A stretch of DNA of 64,000 bases from Gammaproteobacteria bacterium (GTDB taxonomy: Bacteria; Pseudomonadota; Gammaproteobacteria; Pseudomonadales; UBA5518), in NCBI GenBank assembly GCA_016718385.1, contig JADKDK010000006.1:62001-126000 (forward strand), written 5' to 3'. This document shows, piece by piece, positions 1-8,547 of the stretch. Position 1 is the stretch's first letter. Every line of letters begins with the position of its first letter. The translations under genes were made by a program, and so were the position numbers. Under the pieces are notes generated by a model. It ran no database searches. It saw only the letters and a program-made list of their open reading frames with translations, and had not been told where the DNA came from.

Positions 1-674
1 CCCCGCGCGCCGCGCGCCTGTTCATGGACAAGGTTGCGGATTCCTACCCGGGCGCGGGCTGGGGGCTGACCGAGACCAATTCCAACGGCAGCGCCTGCAC
101 CGGCCGTCCGTTCCGCGAGAAGCCCGGCACGGCCGGCTTCCTGCATCCGACGGTGGATCTCAGCATCCGCGACGAAGAGGGCAACGAACTGCCACAGGGC
201 GTACCGGGAAGGTTGTGGGTCAGGACACCCACGCTGGTCAGCGGCTACTGGAACCGCCCCGAAGCCAACGAGACCGAATTCCGCGACGGCTGGTTCGACA
301 GCGGTGACATCGGTTACCTCGACGACGATGGCTACCTGTTCCTGTCGGACCGTGCCAAGGACCTGGTCATCCGTGGCGGCGAGAACATCTATCCCGCCGA
401 GATCGAGGGCGCGATCCTCGAATGCCCCGAGATCGACGAGGTCGCCGCCTTCGGCGTGCCCGACGAGACCTGGGGCGAGCAACTCGCGGTGGTGGTGCAT
501 GCCACCCCCGGCATGACGATCAGCGTCGAGGACGTGAAGCGCTTCGCCGCCGGGAAGCTCGCACACTTCAAGGTGCCGCACTACGTCGAAGTGCGCAGCG
601 AGCACCTGCCGCGCAACGCGACCGGCAAGATCATGAAGAAGGACATCCGCGCCGAGTTCCTGCAGAAACTATAG
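1..674 (+). CDS. Acyl-CoA synthetase / AMP-dependent ligase, C-terminal part (5' end outside window)
   Basis: The reading frame is open from the window edge, so the gene starts upstream and only about the last 220 residues are seen. Family role: ATP-dependent activation of a carboxylic acid to its acyl-CoA through an acyl-AMP intermediate. Visible motifs in order are GWGLTET (acyl/AMP pocket), SGDIGYLDDDGY, the hinge DRAKDLVIRGGENIYPAEIE, and PRNATGKIMKK with the catalytic C-terminal lysine. All C-terminal landmarks are intact. The substrate cannot be read from this part; long-chain, branched or steroid-side-chain acids are all possible. An SDR follows after 82 bases on the same strand, which suggests a joint catabolic role (inference). 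Confidence 0.93.
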   Translation, partial: PRAARLFMDKVADSYPGAGWGLTETNSNGSACTGRPFREKPGTAGFLHPTVDLSIRDEEGNELPQGVPGRLWVRTPTLVSGYWNRPEANETEFRDGWFDSGDIGYLDDDGYLFLSDRAKDLVIRGGENIYPAEIEGAILECPEIDEVAAFGVPDETWGEQLAVVVHATPGMTISVEDVKRFAAGKLAHFKVPHYVEVRSEHLPRNATGKIMKKDIRAEFLQKL

Positions 675-756
675 AGAGAGCGGTCCGCCGATGCGTCGGG
701 ATTTCCCGGCGCATGTCACCGGCGCCTTTCGCATCACCAACCCCGGGAGAAACATC

Positions 757-1512
757 ATGGGTCTGCTCGACAACAGGATCGCACTCGTCACCGGCGCCGG
801 CCAGGGCGTGGGCCAGGGCATCGCCTTCGCGCTCGCCGCCGAAGGCGCCCGCGTGGCGGTTACCGGCCGCACGCTGGCGAAACTGGAGAACACCGTCGCC
901 GAGATCGAGCGCCGCGGCGGCAAGGCGCTCGCCGTGCAGTGCGAGGTGAAGAGCCTGGAGTCGCTGCAAGCCTGCGTGAAAGCCGTGGTCGATCATTTCG
1001 GTGGCCTCAACATCCTGGTCAACAACGCGCAGGAAGTGCCGAACGGCGAACTGTTCGACGTGAGCGACGAGGCCTTCGAGGCCGGCTTCCAGTCGGGCCC
1101 GCTCGCGACCATGCGCCTGATGAAGCTCTGCCACCCCTACCTGAAGGGCGACGGCTCGATCGTGAACCTGGCGAGCTCGGCCACCAAGCGCTGGGACATG
1201 TCGGGCTACGGCGCCTACGCTGCCGTGAAGGACGCCATCCGCCAGCTCACGCGTGCCGCCGCCTGCGAATGGGGCAAGGACAATATCCGCACCAATGTGA
1301 TCCTGCCGCACGCGAGCTCGCCGGGGCTGGTATGGTGGATGGAAAAGAACCCCGAGGAGGCCGCGGCATTCTTCAAGACACTGCCGATGGGCCGCGTCGG
1401 TGATTGCGAGCAGGACATCGGCCGCTTCGTGGCGGTGCTCTGCTCGGACTACTCGAGGTACGTCAACGGCCAGACCATCGGCCTCGACGGTGGCCAGGCG
1501 AACATCGGCTGA
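757..1512 (+). CDS. Short-chain dehydrogenase/reductase (SDR)
   Basis: NAD(P)-dependent oxidoreductase of 251 residues. The Rossmann motif TGAGQGVGQG is near residue 12. The structural NNAG motif appears as NNAQ (89-92). The catalytic set is Ser140/141, Tyr154 and Lys158 (YAAVK). The C-terminal half has the usual G-Q-T-I-x-L-D-G-G ending. I chose the ATG at 757 because CGGGAGA lies just upstream and the cofactor motif then sits at the normal distance from the start; an upstream in-frame ATG at 691 would add 22 unrelated residues. It lies between the acyl-CoA ligase and a glycerophosphodiesterase. Substrate unknown. Confidence 0.92.
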   Translation: MGLLDNRIALVTGAGQGVGQGIAFALAAEGARVAVTGRTLAKLENTVAEIERRGGKALAVQCEVKSLESLQACVKAVVDHFGGLNILVNNAQEVPNGELFDVSDEAFEAGFQSGPLATMRLMKLCHPYLKGDGSIVNLASSATKRWDMSGYGAYAAVKDAIRQLTRAAACEWGKDNIRTNVILPHASSPGLVWWMEKNPEEAAAFFKTLPMGRVGDCEQDIGRFVAVLCSDYSRYVNGQTIGLDGGQANIG

Positions 1513-1536
1513 GCCCGGAGCACAGGTAGCGCGCGC

Positions 1537-2274
1537 ATGGAGATCTACGGGCATCGCGGCGCCGCCGGCGAGGCGCCCGAGAACACGCTCGGCGGTTTCG
1601 AGCACGCCTGGGAACGCGGCGTGAGGCGCTTCGAGCTCGACGTGCAGCTAGCCGCCGACGAGCAACTGGTCGTGCTGCACGATGCGCGCGTGAATCGCAC
1701 GACCGGGCGCAGCGGCGCGGTCGATGCCTTCACCAGCCGCGAGCTCGGCGCCATGGACGCGCGGCGCGGCGCGCCGCCGTGGCCGCGGCGCGAGGGGGTG
1801 CCCACGCTCGAGGCCGTGATGCGCGCCTTCCCGCGCACGGAGTCGTGGCAGCTCGAAGTCAAGAAGCCTGCCCGCGCCGAGCGCCTGCGCATCACCCTGG
1901 AGGCACTTCGCGAGCTGGTGACGCGGCTGCGGCTCGGCCCGCGCGTCATCGTCACGTCGTCGAACACCGCGGTGCTGGACATGGCGCGCCAGGTGGCGCC
2001 ACGCCTGGCGCGCGGCTATGTCTGCACGAAGATGGACCCGTTGCCGATCGCCGAGGAATTCGGCTGTCGCATGGTGGTGGCCAACCTCTTCACCTGCACG
2101 CCGCGGCTGCGCCTCGGCGCCTGGCGGCGCAGCATCGAGCTCTCCGCGTGGACCGTGAACGACCCGATCTCGATCCGCAACCTCTACCGCATGCGCGCGC
2201 ACAGCATCATCACGGACTACCCGTCGATGGCGCTGCCGCTGGTCGGCCAGCTGGGCGGCGGCAGGGCCGCCTGA
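1537..2274 (+). CDS. Glycerophosphodiester phosphodiesterase
   Basis: GDPD-family protein of 245 residues that hydrolyses glycerophosphodiesters to glycerol-3-phosphate and an alcohol. The TIM-barrel signature is clear: HRG at residues 6-8 followed by APENT, metal ligands in ELDVQ (33-37) and the catalytic HD at 48-49. No signal peptide is seen, so it is likely cytoplasmic like UgpQ. It starts 24 bases after the SDR and ends 10 bases before a histidine phosphatase gene, so the three are probably co-transcribed. The C-terminal WTVND motif is also typical of the family. Confidence 0.9.
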   Translation: MEIYGHRGAAGEAPENTLGGFEHAWERGVRRFELDVQLAADEQLVVLHDARVNRTTGRSGAVDAFTSRELGAMDARRGAPPWPRREGVPTLEAVMRAFPRTESWQLEVKKPARAERLRITLEALRELVTRLRLGPRVIVTSSNTAVLDMARQVAPRLARGYVCTKMDPLPIAEEFGCRMVVANLFTCTPRLRLGAWRRSIELSAWTVNDPISIRNLYRMRAHSIITDYPSMALPLVGQLGGGRAA

Positions 2275-2284
2275 GCGCGGGCGC

Positions 2285-2869
2285 ATGGAGACGCTCCCGC
2301 GGCTGCGCAACCGCTACTTCGCGCTGCGTCACGGCAGTAGCGAGGCCAATGCCCGCGGCATCATCGTCAGCGACCCGCGCACCGGCGAGGACGGTTACGG
2401 CCTCACCGCGGCGGGACGAACAGAGGTGCGCGACGCGCTCACCGGCTGGCACGAGGACGTGGCACTGATAGTCACCTCGCCATTCCGGCGCGCCAGGGAG
2501 AGTGCCTCGATCGCGCAAATCGTGCTCGGCGGCGAGGCACCGCTCGTGATCGATGCCCGCCTGCGCGAACGTCACTTCGGCGCGCTCGAGGGCCAGCGCA
2601 CCACGCGCTACGAGGAGATCTGGAACGCCGACGCCAAGGACCCGCACCACTGCCGGCACGGCGCCGAAGCCGCCGCCACGGTGCGCTCACGCGCCGTCGA
2701 CCTGATCCTGGACCTGGAACGCGAGCACGCCGCGCTCTGCATCCTGCTGGTGGCGCACGGCGACACCCTGCAGCTGCTGTGGACCGCGTTCGCCCGCCGC
2801 GATGCGGCGGCGCATCGCCAGCGCCCACCCCTGCTTCCGGCAGGGCTCGAGGAATTCCGGCAGCACTGA
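2285..2869 (+). CDS. Histidine phosphatase family protein (phosphoglycerate-mutase-like)
   Basis: Protein of 194 residues. It carries the catalytic RHG (residues 15-17) followed by S-E-A-N, the TSPFRRARES segment, the acidic ERHFGALEGQ segment and the second catalytic histidine in VAHGDT. Together these are the complete branch-1 histidine phosphatase core. Substrate is not readable; small phosphomonoesters such as alpha-ribazole phosphate or sugar phosphates are hydrolysed by relatives. It sits directly behind the glycerophosphodiesterase gene in the same direction. Confidence 0.88.
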   Translation: METLPRLRNRYFALRHGSSEANARGIIVSDPRTGEDGYGLTAAGRTEVRDALTGWHEDVALIVTSPFRRARESASIAQIVLGGEAPLVIDARLRERHFGALEGQRTTRYEEIWNADAKDPHHCRHGAEAAATVRSRAVDLILDLEREHAALCILLVAHGDTLQLLWTAFARRDAAAHRQRPPLLPAGLEEFRQH

Positions 2870-2905
2870 GTCCTGCCATCACGACAACGCAACAGGAGCG
2901 CGAGA

Positions 2906-3766
2906 ATGGAATACTGGCTGGGCATATTTCACGAAGGCAACGAGCAGATGAAGGCCCTGGCGCGTGCCGCGGAGCAGATGGGCTTCGCCGGCATCGCGCT
3001 GCCCGACCACGTGGCAATGCCCGCCGGCTACAAGGCCGTGCACCCCTCGGGGCGGCGCCACATCGAGCACCACACGCGCTTCCCCTGTCCGTTCATCACG
3101 GCCGCGAACATCACGGCCGTGACCGAACGCCTGCGCGTGATGACCTACATCTACGTGCTGCCGATGCGCGAACCCTTCACGGTCGCCAAACAGGTGGCCA
3201 CGCTTTGCGCCCAGTCGGACTACCGCTTCGACTTCGGCATCGGCGCCGGCTGGTGCGAGGACGAGTTCCGGATCATGGGCCCGGACTTCGGCACCCGTGG
3301 CGCGCGCATGGACGAAATGCTGTCGATCATGCGCCAGTTCTGGGAAACCGGCGAGTGCGCCTTCGAGGGCAGTCACTTCAGTTTCCCCACCGTGGGCCAG
3401 CAGCCGCAGCCGGCGCGACGCATTCCGGTGTGGGTCGGCGGCAAGTCACGCGCCGCGCTGCGCCGCGCCGCGCGCAACGACGGCTGGCTGGGCATGAACT
3501 ACGGGATGGAGGAGATCCATGCGCTGCTGGCCCGGCTCGAGGAGGAGCGCGCGCGCTACCTGGATGGCGGCGGCACCGACCACGGCAGTTTCCGCCGCTT
3601 CGTGATTCCCGAGACGACGCCCTCGCACGATGTGTACCGGCAACTGGAGGATTGGGGGGTCGATGGCACCGTGGCATTGTGCTGGGGGATCGACGATCCG
3701 GCGTACTTCCCGCTCGAGAAGAAACTCGAGGGGATGGAAGCGTTTGCCCGCACCTACCTGCGCTGA
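2906..3766 (+). CDS. LLM-class (luciferase-like) oxidoreductase
   Basis: Protein of 286 residues with the luciferase-like TIM-barrel pattern: an early G-I-x-L-P-D-H-V segment (about residues 29-36), LPMREPFTVAKQVATL, the RFDFGIGAGWCEDEF segment and PVWVGGKS. The motifs resemble the TIGR03619-type F420-dependent subgroup; FMN use is the alternative. RBS AGGAGCG precedes the ATG. The substrate is unknown. The same family recurs at the right end of the window (63472 onward). Confidence 0.87.
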   Translation: MEYWLGIFHEGNEQMKALARAAEQMGFAGIALPDHVAMPAGYKAVHPSGRRHIEHHTRFPCPFITAANITAVTERLRVMTYIYVLPMREPFTVAKQVATLCAQSDYRFDFGIGAGWCEDEFRIMGPDFGTRGARMDEMLSIMRQFWETGECAFEGSHFSFPTVGQQPQPARRIPVWVGGKSRAALRRAARNDGWLGMNYGMEEIHALLARLEEERARYLDGGGTDHGSFRRFVIPETTPSHDVYRQLEDWGVDGTVALCWGIDDPAYFPLEKKLEGMEAFARTYLR

Positions 3767-3868
3767 TTGCCGCGCCGGGCCAGGACTGCCCATGTGACCG
3801 GGTAAATGTGTCGCGTGCGTGGTGTTATGCTGCGCCGACCGCAGGATCAACCACGAGAGGAAACCGAT

Positions 3869-3964
3869 ATGGCAAAGGGCATGGACAAGAAGAAGGAAAC
3901 CAAGAAAAAGCCGGCCAAGACGCAGAAGGAAAAGCGGGCCGACAAGGCGGCCAAGAAGGGCTGA
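3869..3964 (+). CDS. Tiny lysine-rich basic protein (31 residues)
   Basis: An ATG follows GAGAGG with good spacing and opens a 31-codon frame ending in TGA. The product MAKGMDKKKETKKKPAKTQK then continues EKRADKAAKKG; almost half of its residues are lysine. The composition and the MAKG start resemble short lysine-rich hypothetical proteins that I recall from other Gammaproteobacteria. No domain is known to me; nucleic-acid or ribosome binding would fit the charge but is inference. It lies 41 bases upstream of cbpA and may share its transcript. Confidence 0.6.
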   Translation: MAKGMDKKKETKKKPAKTQKEKRADKAAKKG

Positions 3965-4005
3965 GGCGCCTGGCGGGCAGGAATCGCGCCGGGCAGTTCC
4001 GCTGA

Positions 4006-4974
4006 ATGGACTTCAAGGACTACTACAGGATCCTCGGCGTGCCCGACACGGCCGACGAGAAGGAGATCAAGGCCAGTTACCGCAAGCTGGCGCGGAAATA
4101 CCATCCCGACGTCAGCAAGGAGCGCGATGCCGAGAACCGCTTCAAGGAGCTCGGCGAGGCCTACGAGGTCCTGAAGGACCCGGAAAAGCGCGCCCGGTAC
4201 GACCAGCTGCGCAGGCTGGGTGCGCAACAACCCGACGGCGGCTTTCGCCCCCCGCCGGGCTGGCAATCGGCAGGCGGGTTTTACGAGGGCAGCTTCAGCG
4301 GCGACGACGCACGGCAATTCAGCGATTTCTTCGAGTCGGTTTTCGGCCGGGCCCGCACCGCGCGGGGCGGGTTCGCGCACGAGGGCGGCGCACGTGGCGT
4401 GCGCATGCGCGGCGAGGACATCCACCACACGATTTCGCTGTTCCTGGAGGAAGCATACCGCGGCTGCGAACGCCAGATCAGGCTGCTAGTCCCGGAGATC
4501 GACGAAACCGGCGCGGTCTCCCGGCGCGAAAAGACGCTGAACATCAAGATCCCGCCGGGCGTGACCCCCGGGCAGCGCATCCGCCTGGCCGGCCAGGGCG
4601 GCCCCGGCATCGGCGGGGCCGCGGCCGGCGATCTGTTCCTAGAGGTCCAGCTCGCGCCGCACCCGTATTTCAGCGTCGATGGCCGCAACATCCTCCTCAC
4701 GCTGCCGGTGGCCAGCTGGGAGGCCGCGCTCGGCGCGACGGTCGAGGTGCCGACGCTCGGCGGCAAGGTCAAGCTGAAGATTCCCCGGGGCTCGAGCAGC
4801 GGCGACCGGTTGCGCATCAAGGGCAAGGGGTTGGCGGGCAAGCCCGCGGGAGATCAACTGGTCGTGCTCGAGGTCGTCCTGCCGCAACAGCACAGCGCGG
4901 CGGCCGAATCACTCTACCGGCAGATCGCCGCGCAGGAATCCGCGTTCAACCCGCGCGCCGCCTGGGAGGACTAG
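4006..4974 (+). CDS. cbpA: Curved-DNA-binding protein / DnaJ-type co-chaperone
   Basis: Protein of 322 residues with an N-terminal J domain (about residues 5-70, HPD at 33-35), a Gly/Phe-rich linker, and the two C-terminal beta-sandwich substrate-binding domains typical of type II DnaJ proteins; there is no zinc finger. CbpA stimulates the DnaK ATPase and binds curved DNA in E. coli. The next gene, 3 bases away, encodes the matching modulator CbpM, which confirms the assignment. The C-terminal domains show the conserved IPPGVTPGQRIRLAGQG pattern. Confidence 0.95.
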   Translation: MDFKDYYRILGVPDTADEKEIKASYRKLARKYHPDVSKERDAENRFKELGEAYEVLKDPEKRARYDQLRRLGAQQPDGGFRPPPGWQSAGGFYEGSFSGDDARQFSDFFESVFGRARTARGGFAHEGGARGVRMRGEDIHHTISLFLEEAYRGCERQIRLLVPEIDETGAVSRREKTLNIKIPPGVTPGQRIRLAGQGGPGIGGAAAGDLFLEVQLAPHPYFSVDGRNILLTLPVASWEAALGATVEVPTLGGKVKLKIPRGSSSGDRLRIKGKGLAGKPAGDQLVVLEVVLPQQHSAAAESLYRQIAAQESAFNPRAAWED

Positions 4975-4977
4975 GAC

Positions 4978-5310
4978 ATGGCCACACCCGTGATCTACAT
5001 CGCCGAACTGCAGGACGAGGACTCGTTGTTCAGTCTCGGCGAGATCTGCGAGCGTTGCGGTGTCCCTGCCGACATCGTGGTCGAGATGGTCGAGTACGGC
5101 ATCGTCAGGCCGGTCACTGACCAGCGCGACAACGATCGCTGGCAGTTCGACACCGATGCGCTGTTGCGCATGAGCCGCGCACAACGCCTGCGCCGCGACC
5201 TCGAGCTGGACCCGGCCGGACTCGCACTGGCGCTGGAATTGCTGGATGAGATCGACACGCTGCAACGCCAGGTTCGGACGCTGCAGCAGCAATTGCGGCA
5301 CGACCGCTAG
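4978..5310 (+). CDS. cbpM: Chaperone modulator CbpM
   Basis: Protein of 110 residues with a MerR-like helix-turn-helix fold (SLGEICERCGVPADIVVEMVEYGIV, given here as residues 19-43) followed by a helical C-terminus rich in Leu, Gln and Arg. In E. coli CbpM binds the J domain of CbpA and inhibits both its co-chaperone and DNA-binding activities. The stop of cbpA and this ATG are 3 bases apart, so the pair is one operon. Confidence 0.93.
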   Translation: MATPVIYIAELQDEDSLFSLGEICERCGVPADIVVEMVEYGIVRPVTDQRDNDRWQFDTDALLRMSRAQRLRRDLELDPAGLALALELLDEIDTLQRQVRTLQQQLRHDR

Positions 5311-5340
5311 TCCTGCTCACTTGCCACCCCGGAGGCGCCC

Positions 5341-6474
5341 GTGATCAAGAGCTACTTCGTGACCCCGGTACGCTTCGACTTCGGCGCGCTCGCGCTGCTG
5401 CCGAAGGAGCTGAAAGCGCTCGGCATCGCGCGCCCGCTGCTGATCACCGATCCGGGCATGGTCGCCACCGGCACCGCGGCGCGCGTGCTGGGGCTGTTGC
5501 CGGCCGGCGCCGCGATGTTCAGCGACCTGCCGGGCAACCCGAGCGCGGACAACGTCGACGCGGCGGTGGCCGCGTATCGCGCAGGCTCGCACGACGGCCT
5601 GGTTGCGCTGGGGGGCGGCTCGGCGATCGACTGCGCCAAGGGTGCCGCCGTGATGGCGACACACCCGGGGGAGTTGCGCGACTACGACATCATGAAGGTG
5701 ATCAAGCGCGAGGGTCGCGCGATCACGCCGGCCGCAGCGCCGATCGTCGCGGTCCCGACCTCGGCGGGCACCGGTTCCGAAGTGTCGACGATCGCGGTAC
5801 TGAGCGTGGGGCCGGGCGAAAAGATAGTGCTGATCAACAACAACCTGCTGCCCAGGGTCACGCTGGCCGACCCGGAGCTCACGCTCTCGCTGCCGCGCGG
5901 GCTGACCGCGGGCACCGGCATGGACGCGCTGTCGCACTGCCTCGAAGCCTACTTCTCCAGCAACGAGAATCCGCCGGCCAAGGCGGTCGCGCTGGACGGG
6001 ATCACGCGCATCGTCGCGAACATACGCACCGCGTACAACGAGCCGCAGAACCGCCAGGCCCGCTGGGAGATGATGATGGGCGCCCTCGAGGGCGGCATGA
6101 CGATGCTGAACGGCTGCGGTGCCATGCACGCGCTGGCACATGCGATCGGCGGCCGGCACGATCTCGCGCTGCACCACGGCACGCTGAACGCGGTGCTGAT
6201 GCCGGTGGTGCTGGAGCACAACCGCCCGCACTGCACGGCGCTGTTCGCGCGCCTCGAGAAGGCGCTGGAGCTGCCCGGCGGCACCAACTTCATCGACGTG
6301 GTGCGCCGCCTGAACGCGGACCTGGACATCCCGCGCGGCCTGGGTGCGATGGGCGTCACCGAGGCCATGATCCCGGCACTCGCCGAAGCGGCGGTGCGCG
6401 ACGTCAACACGCTCACCAATCCGGTGCGGCTCGACGCGGCCGGCTACGAGGACCTTTTGCGCGCCGCGATGTAG
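5341..6474 (+). CDS. Iron-containing alcohol dehydrogenase
   Basis: Group III metal-dependent alcohol dehydrogenase, 377 residues. It shows the NAD-binding GGGSAIDCAKGAA (91-103), PTSAGTGSEV (139-148) and the four metal ligands Asp195, His199, His267 and His279. The start is GTG at 5341, preceded by GGAGG at good spacing. Its stop TAG (6472-6474) is part of the GTAG head of a REP-like hairpin, and the convergent Nramp-like gene ends in the other side of the same cluster. Substrate not determined. Confidence 0.92.
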   Translation: MIKSYFVTPVRFDFGALALLPKELKALGIARPLLITDPGMVATGTAARVLGLLPAGAAMFSDLPGNPSADNVDAAVAAYRAGSHDGLVALGGGSAIDCAKGAAVMATHPGELRDYDIMKVIKREGRAITPAAAPIVAVPTSAGTGSEVSTIAVLSVGPGEKIVLINNNLLPRVTLADPELTLSLPRGLTAGTGMDALSHCLEAYFSSNENPPAKAVALDGITRIVANIRTAYNEPQNRQARWEMMMGALEGGMTMLNGCGAMHALAHAIGGRHDLALHHGTLNAVLMPVVLEHNRPHCTALFARLEKALELPGGTNFIDVVRRLNADLDIPRGLGAMGVTEAMIPALAEAAVRDVNTLTNPVRLDAAGYEDLLRAAM

Positions 6475-6517
6475 GTCCTGCTTCAGCCGGACATTGCCCG
6501 CATGAATGCGGACCTAC
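6471..6517. repeat. REP-like hairpin pair filling a convergent gene junction
   Basis: Two inverted half-units lie head to head. The left is GTAG then GTCCTGC-TTCA-GCCGGAC (one stem mismatch). The right, read on the minus strand, is GTAG then GTCCGCA-TTCA-TGCGGGC (one mismatch). The TAG at 6472-6474 is the stop of the alcohol dehydrogenase gene and the TAG at 6516-6514 (minus) is the stop of the Nramp-like gene, so the repeat occupies the whole intergenic space. Confidence 0.88.
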
Positions 6518-7746
6518 TCACCGATACGCAACCAGCCCAGCGTCGCAAAAAACACGAGCGTTGCAAGCAGCACTATCACGGTGGGCCAGCGGTTCACGTG
6601 CGCGCCCACCCAGGCACGCCGCCCGTTCATCAGCAGCAGCGCCAGCGCGAGCAGCGGGATGAAGGTCGCTCCCATCGTCGCGTAGAGTTTCTGGATTTCC
6701 TTGAAGCTCAGCACCAGCCCCAGCATGGGCACCAGCGCGAGCAGCCACAGGTAGACGCGATACGGCGCCGCGCGCGTGTCCACGGCCGGCCGCGCGGCGC
6801 CGGCCTCGTGACGGACGAATGTCATCGACCACAGGTCCGCGAACAGGTAAGGCACCGCCTGCCACACACCGAGCAGGCTCGACACCACCGCGCCCAGCAC
6901 GCCGACCAGGAACATCCAGCGTCCCGCTGCGCCGAGCTCGGCGCCCAGCCTGTCGGCCAGTGCCAGCAGCAGCCCGGTGCCGCGGCCGTCGATCTGCACC
7001 TGGCTGCCGATGATCATCATCGCGATCGCGAACAGCGCGGTCATCGCGTAACCGAGGCCCAGATCGATGCGGCAGAGCGGCAGGTCCGCGATGCCCGCGC
7101 GACCCTCCTCGCGGATCCAGTAGCCGTAGCACAGCACCGTGAGCGTGCCGCCCACGCCGCCCATCAGCGCGACCGTCCACACCACGCCCTCTCCGCGCAG
7201 GTCCGGAATGCCCGGGAGCAGCAGGCCACGCAACACCTCGGCCGTACCGGGCCAGAGCATGACGGCCATCACCACCACGGTCGCGAACATCACGCCGATG
7301 CAGGCAGTCATCACGCGCTCGAACAGGCGAAAGCCGCCCGCGCGCACCAGCACGAGGCCGAGCAGGCTGGACAGCGCGCCATAGACCATGCGCCCTCGAT
7401 CCGCGTCGCCGAAAAGCGGGAACAGCGCCTGCAGGGCCGCACCGCAGGCGCTCATCAGCGCCGCGCCCACGAAGAAGGACCACAGGAACAGGTACGGCAG
7501 GAACAGCCAGCCGACGACGCGCCCGAAACGCAGCACCGCGCCCTCGAGCAGGGTGTCGCCGGTGGCGAGCTGCCAGCGCGCGAGCCCCTCGTTCAGCACG
7601 AATTTGAGGAAAGCGCCGAGCACCGCGGCCCACAGGATCGCAGTGCCCAGTTGGCTGCCCGCGAAGGAGGCCGTCGCCAGATCGCCGGCGCCCACGCCCG
7701 TGGCCGCGACGAGGATGCCCGGCCCGAGCAGGCGCAGCAGCTTCAC
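6514..7746 (-). CDS. Nramp-family-like divalent metal transporter, divergent
   Basis: Integral membrane protein of 410 residues with about eleven hydrophobic helices and the Nramp overall pattern (GPGILVAATGVGAGDLATA at the first helix). Canonical Nramp proteins carry DPGN in helix 1 for metal binding; here the aligned stretch reads GAGD, so both classical ligands Asp and Asn are altered, and I see no canonical MPH motif in helix 6. It therefore belongs to a diverged branch and the transported ion cannot be assumed to be Mn2+ or Fe2+. It lies 7 bases downstream of the SIMPL-domain gene on the same strand. The gene stop is the TAG of a REP-like repeat. Confidence 0.8.
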   Translation of the reverse strand: MKLLRLLGPGILVAATGVGAGDLATASFAGSQLGTAILWAAVLGAFLKFVLNEGLARWQLATGDTLLEGAVLRFGRVVGWLFLPYLFLWSFFVGAALMSACGAALQALFPLFGDADRGRMVYGALSSLLGLVLVRAGGFRLFERVMTACIGVMFATVVVMAVMLWPGTAEVLRGLLLPGIPDLRGEGVVWTVALMGGVGGTLTVLCYGYWIREEGRAGIADLPLCRIDLGLGYAMTALFAIAMMIIGSQVQIDGRGTGLLLALADRLGAELGAAGRWMFLVGVLGAVVSSLLGVWQAVPYLFADLWSMTFVRHEAGAARPAVDTRAAPYRVYLWLLALVPMLGLVLSFKEIQKLYATMGATFIPLLALALLLMNGRRAWVGAHVNRWPTVIVLLATLVFFATLGWLRIGE

Positions 7747-7753
7747 CGGCCTC

Positions 7754-8473
7754 TCAGTCCGAGAGGTAGTACTCGACCGTCGACACCACGCGCACCTTCT
7801 TGATGTGCGGGTTGTTGCGGTCGCGCGCCTCGATCGAGAACTGCCCCTGCGAGGCCTGGCGGATCTTGCCGAGGCGACTGCCCGAATCCGCGGCGAACTT
7901 CTCGGCGACCTCGCGCGCCTTCATGGTCGCCTCCTCGATCATGCCGGGCTTGATCTCGTTCAGGCGCGTGAAAAGGTACTCGGGCTGGTTCGCGTACTCG
8001 CCGCCGGCGAAGGCGATGCCCTGCTTGCCGAGCTGCGCGAGCTTGTCCATCACGCCGCGCACCTGCCCGACCTCGGCCGAGTAGACCGTGACGATCTGGT
8101 CGGCGGTGTAGCGAAACTCCGCGCGCTGGCCGTCGCCGAAGCGCTGCGCCGACTTGTCGGTGATCGAGGGCGGCGCCACGCTGATCGCGTCGGCGCTCAT
8201 GCCCTGGGCGAGCAGGAACTCGCGGATGCTGGCGGTGTTCGCCTCGATGGTCGCGTACAGCGACTCGAGGTCGTTGTCGGCGGCGCTGAACTGGATCGGC
8301 CAGATCACGATGTCGGCCGGGTATTCGTGTTCGGACAGGCCCTTCACCGCGACGAAACGCTCGTATTCCTTGAAGCGGATGGCGGCGTTGCCCAGCTGGT
8401 AGCCGAGCGCCGCGAGGCCGACCGCGATGGCGATGCCGAGCAGCAGCGCGCCCAGGGTATTTCGTGATTCCAT
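7754..8473 (-). CDS. SIMPL domain (DUF541) protein
   Basis: Protein of 239 residues with one N-terminal membrane anchor (about residues 7-27) and a SIMPL/DUF541 domain ending in KVRVVSTVEYYLSD. The family is periplasmic or envelope-associated and of uncertain biochemical role; some members have been linked to oxidative stress and to membrane-complex assembly. The RBS is GGAGG just before the ATG and abuts the GTAG head of a REP-like repeat. The downstream Nramp-like gene is 7 bases away, so the two are likely co-expressed. Confidence 0.85.
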   Translation of the reverse strand: MESRNTLGALLLGIAIAVGLAALGYQLGNAAIRFKEYERFVAVKGLSEHEYPADIVIWPIQFSAADNDLESLYATIEANTASIREFLLAQGMSADAISVAPPSITDKSAQRFGDGQRAEFRYTADQIVTVYSAEVGQVRGVMDKLAQLGKQGIAFAGGEYANQPEYLFTRLNEIKPGMIEEATMKAREVAEKFAADSGSRLGKIRQASQGQFSIEARDRNNPHIKKVRVVSTVEYYLSD

Positions 8474-8482
8474 ATTGCCTCC

Positions 8483-8547
8483 GTAGGTCCGGATTCATCC
8501 GGACATGGGATAACCACGAATCAATGTCCGGATGAATCCGGACCTAC
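8483..8547. repeat. Inverted pair of REP-like hairpins
   Basis: Two copies of the same unit face each other: 8483-8506 on plus and 8524-8547 on minus, each with head GTAG and stem-loop GTCCGGA-TTCA-TCCGGAC (perfect stem), separated by 17 bases. The left copy abuts the RBS of the SIMPL gene. The right copy provides the TAG stop (8546-8544) of the DUF3047 gene. The arrangement is like a BIME pair. Confidence 0.92.
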
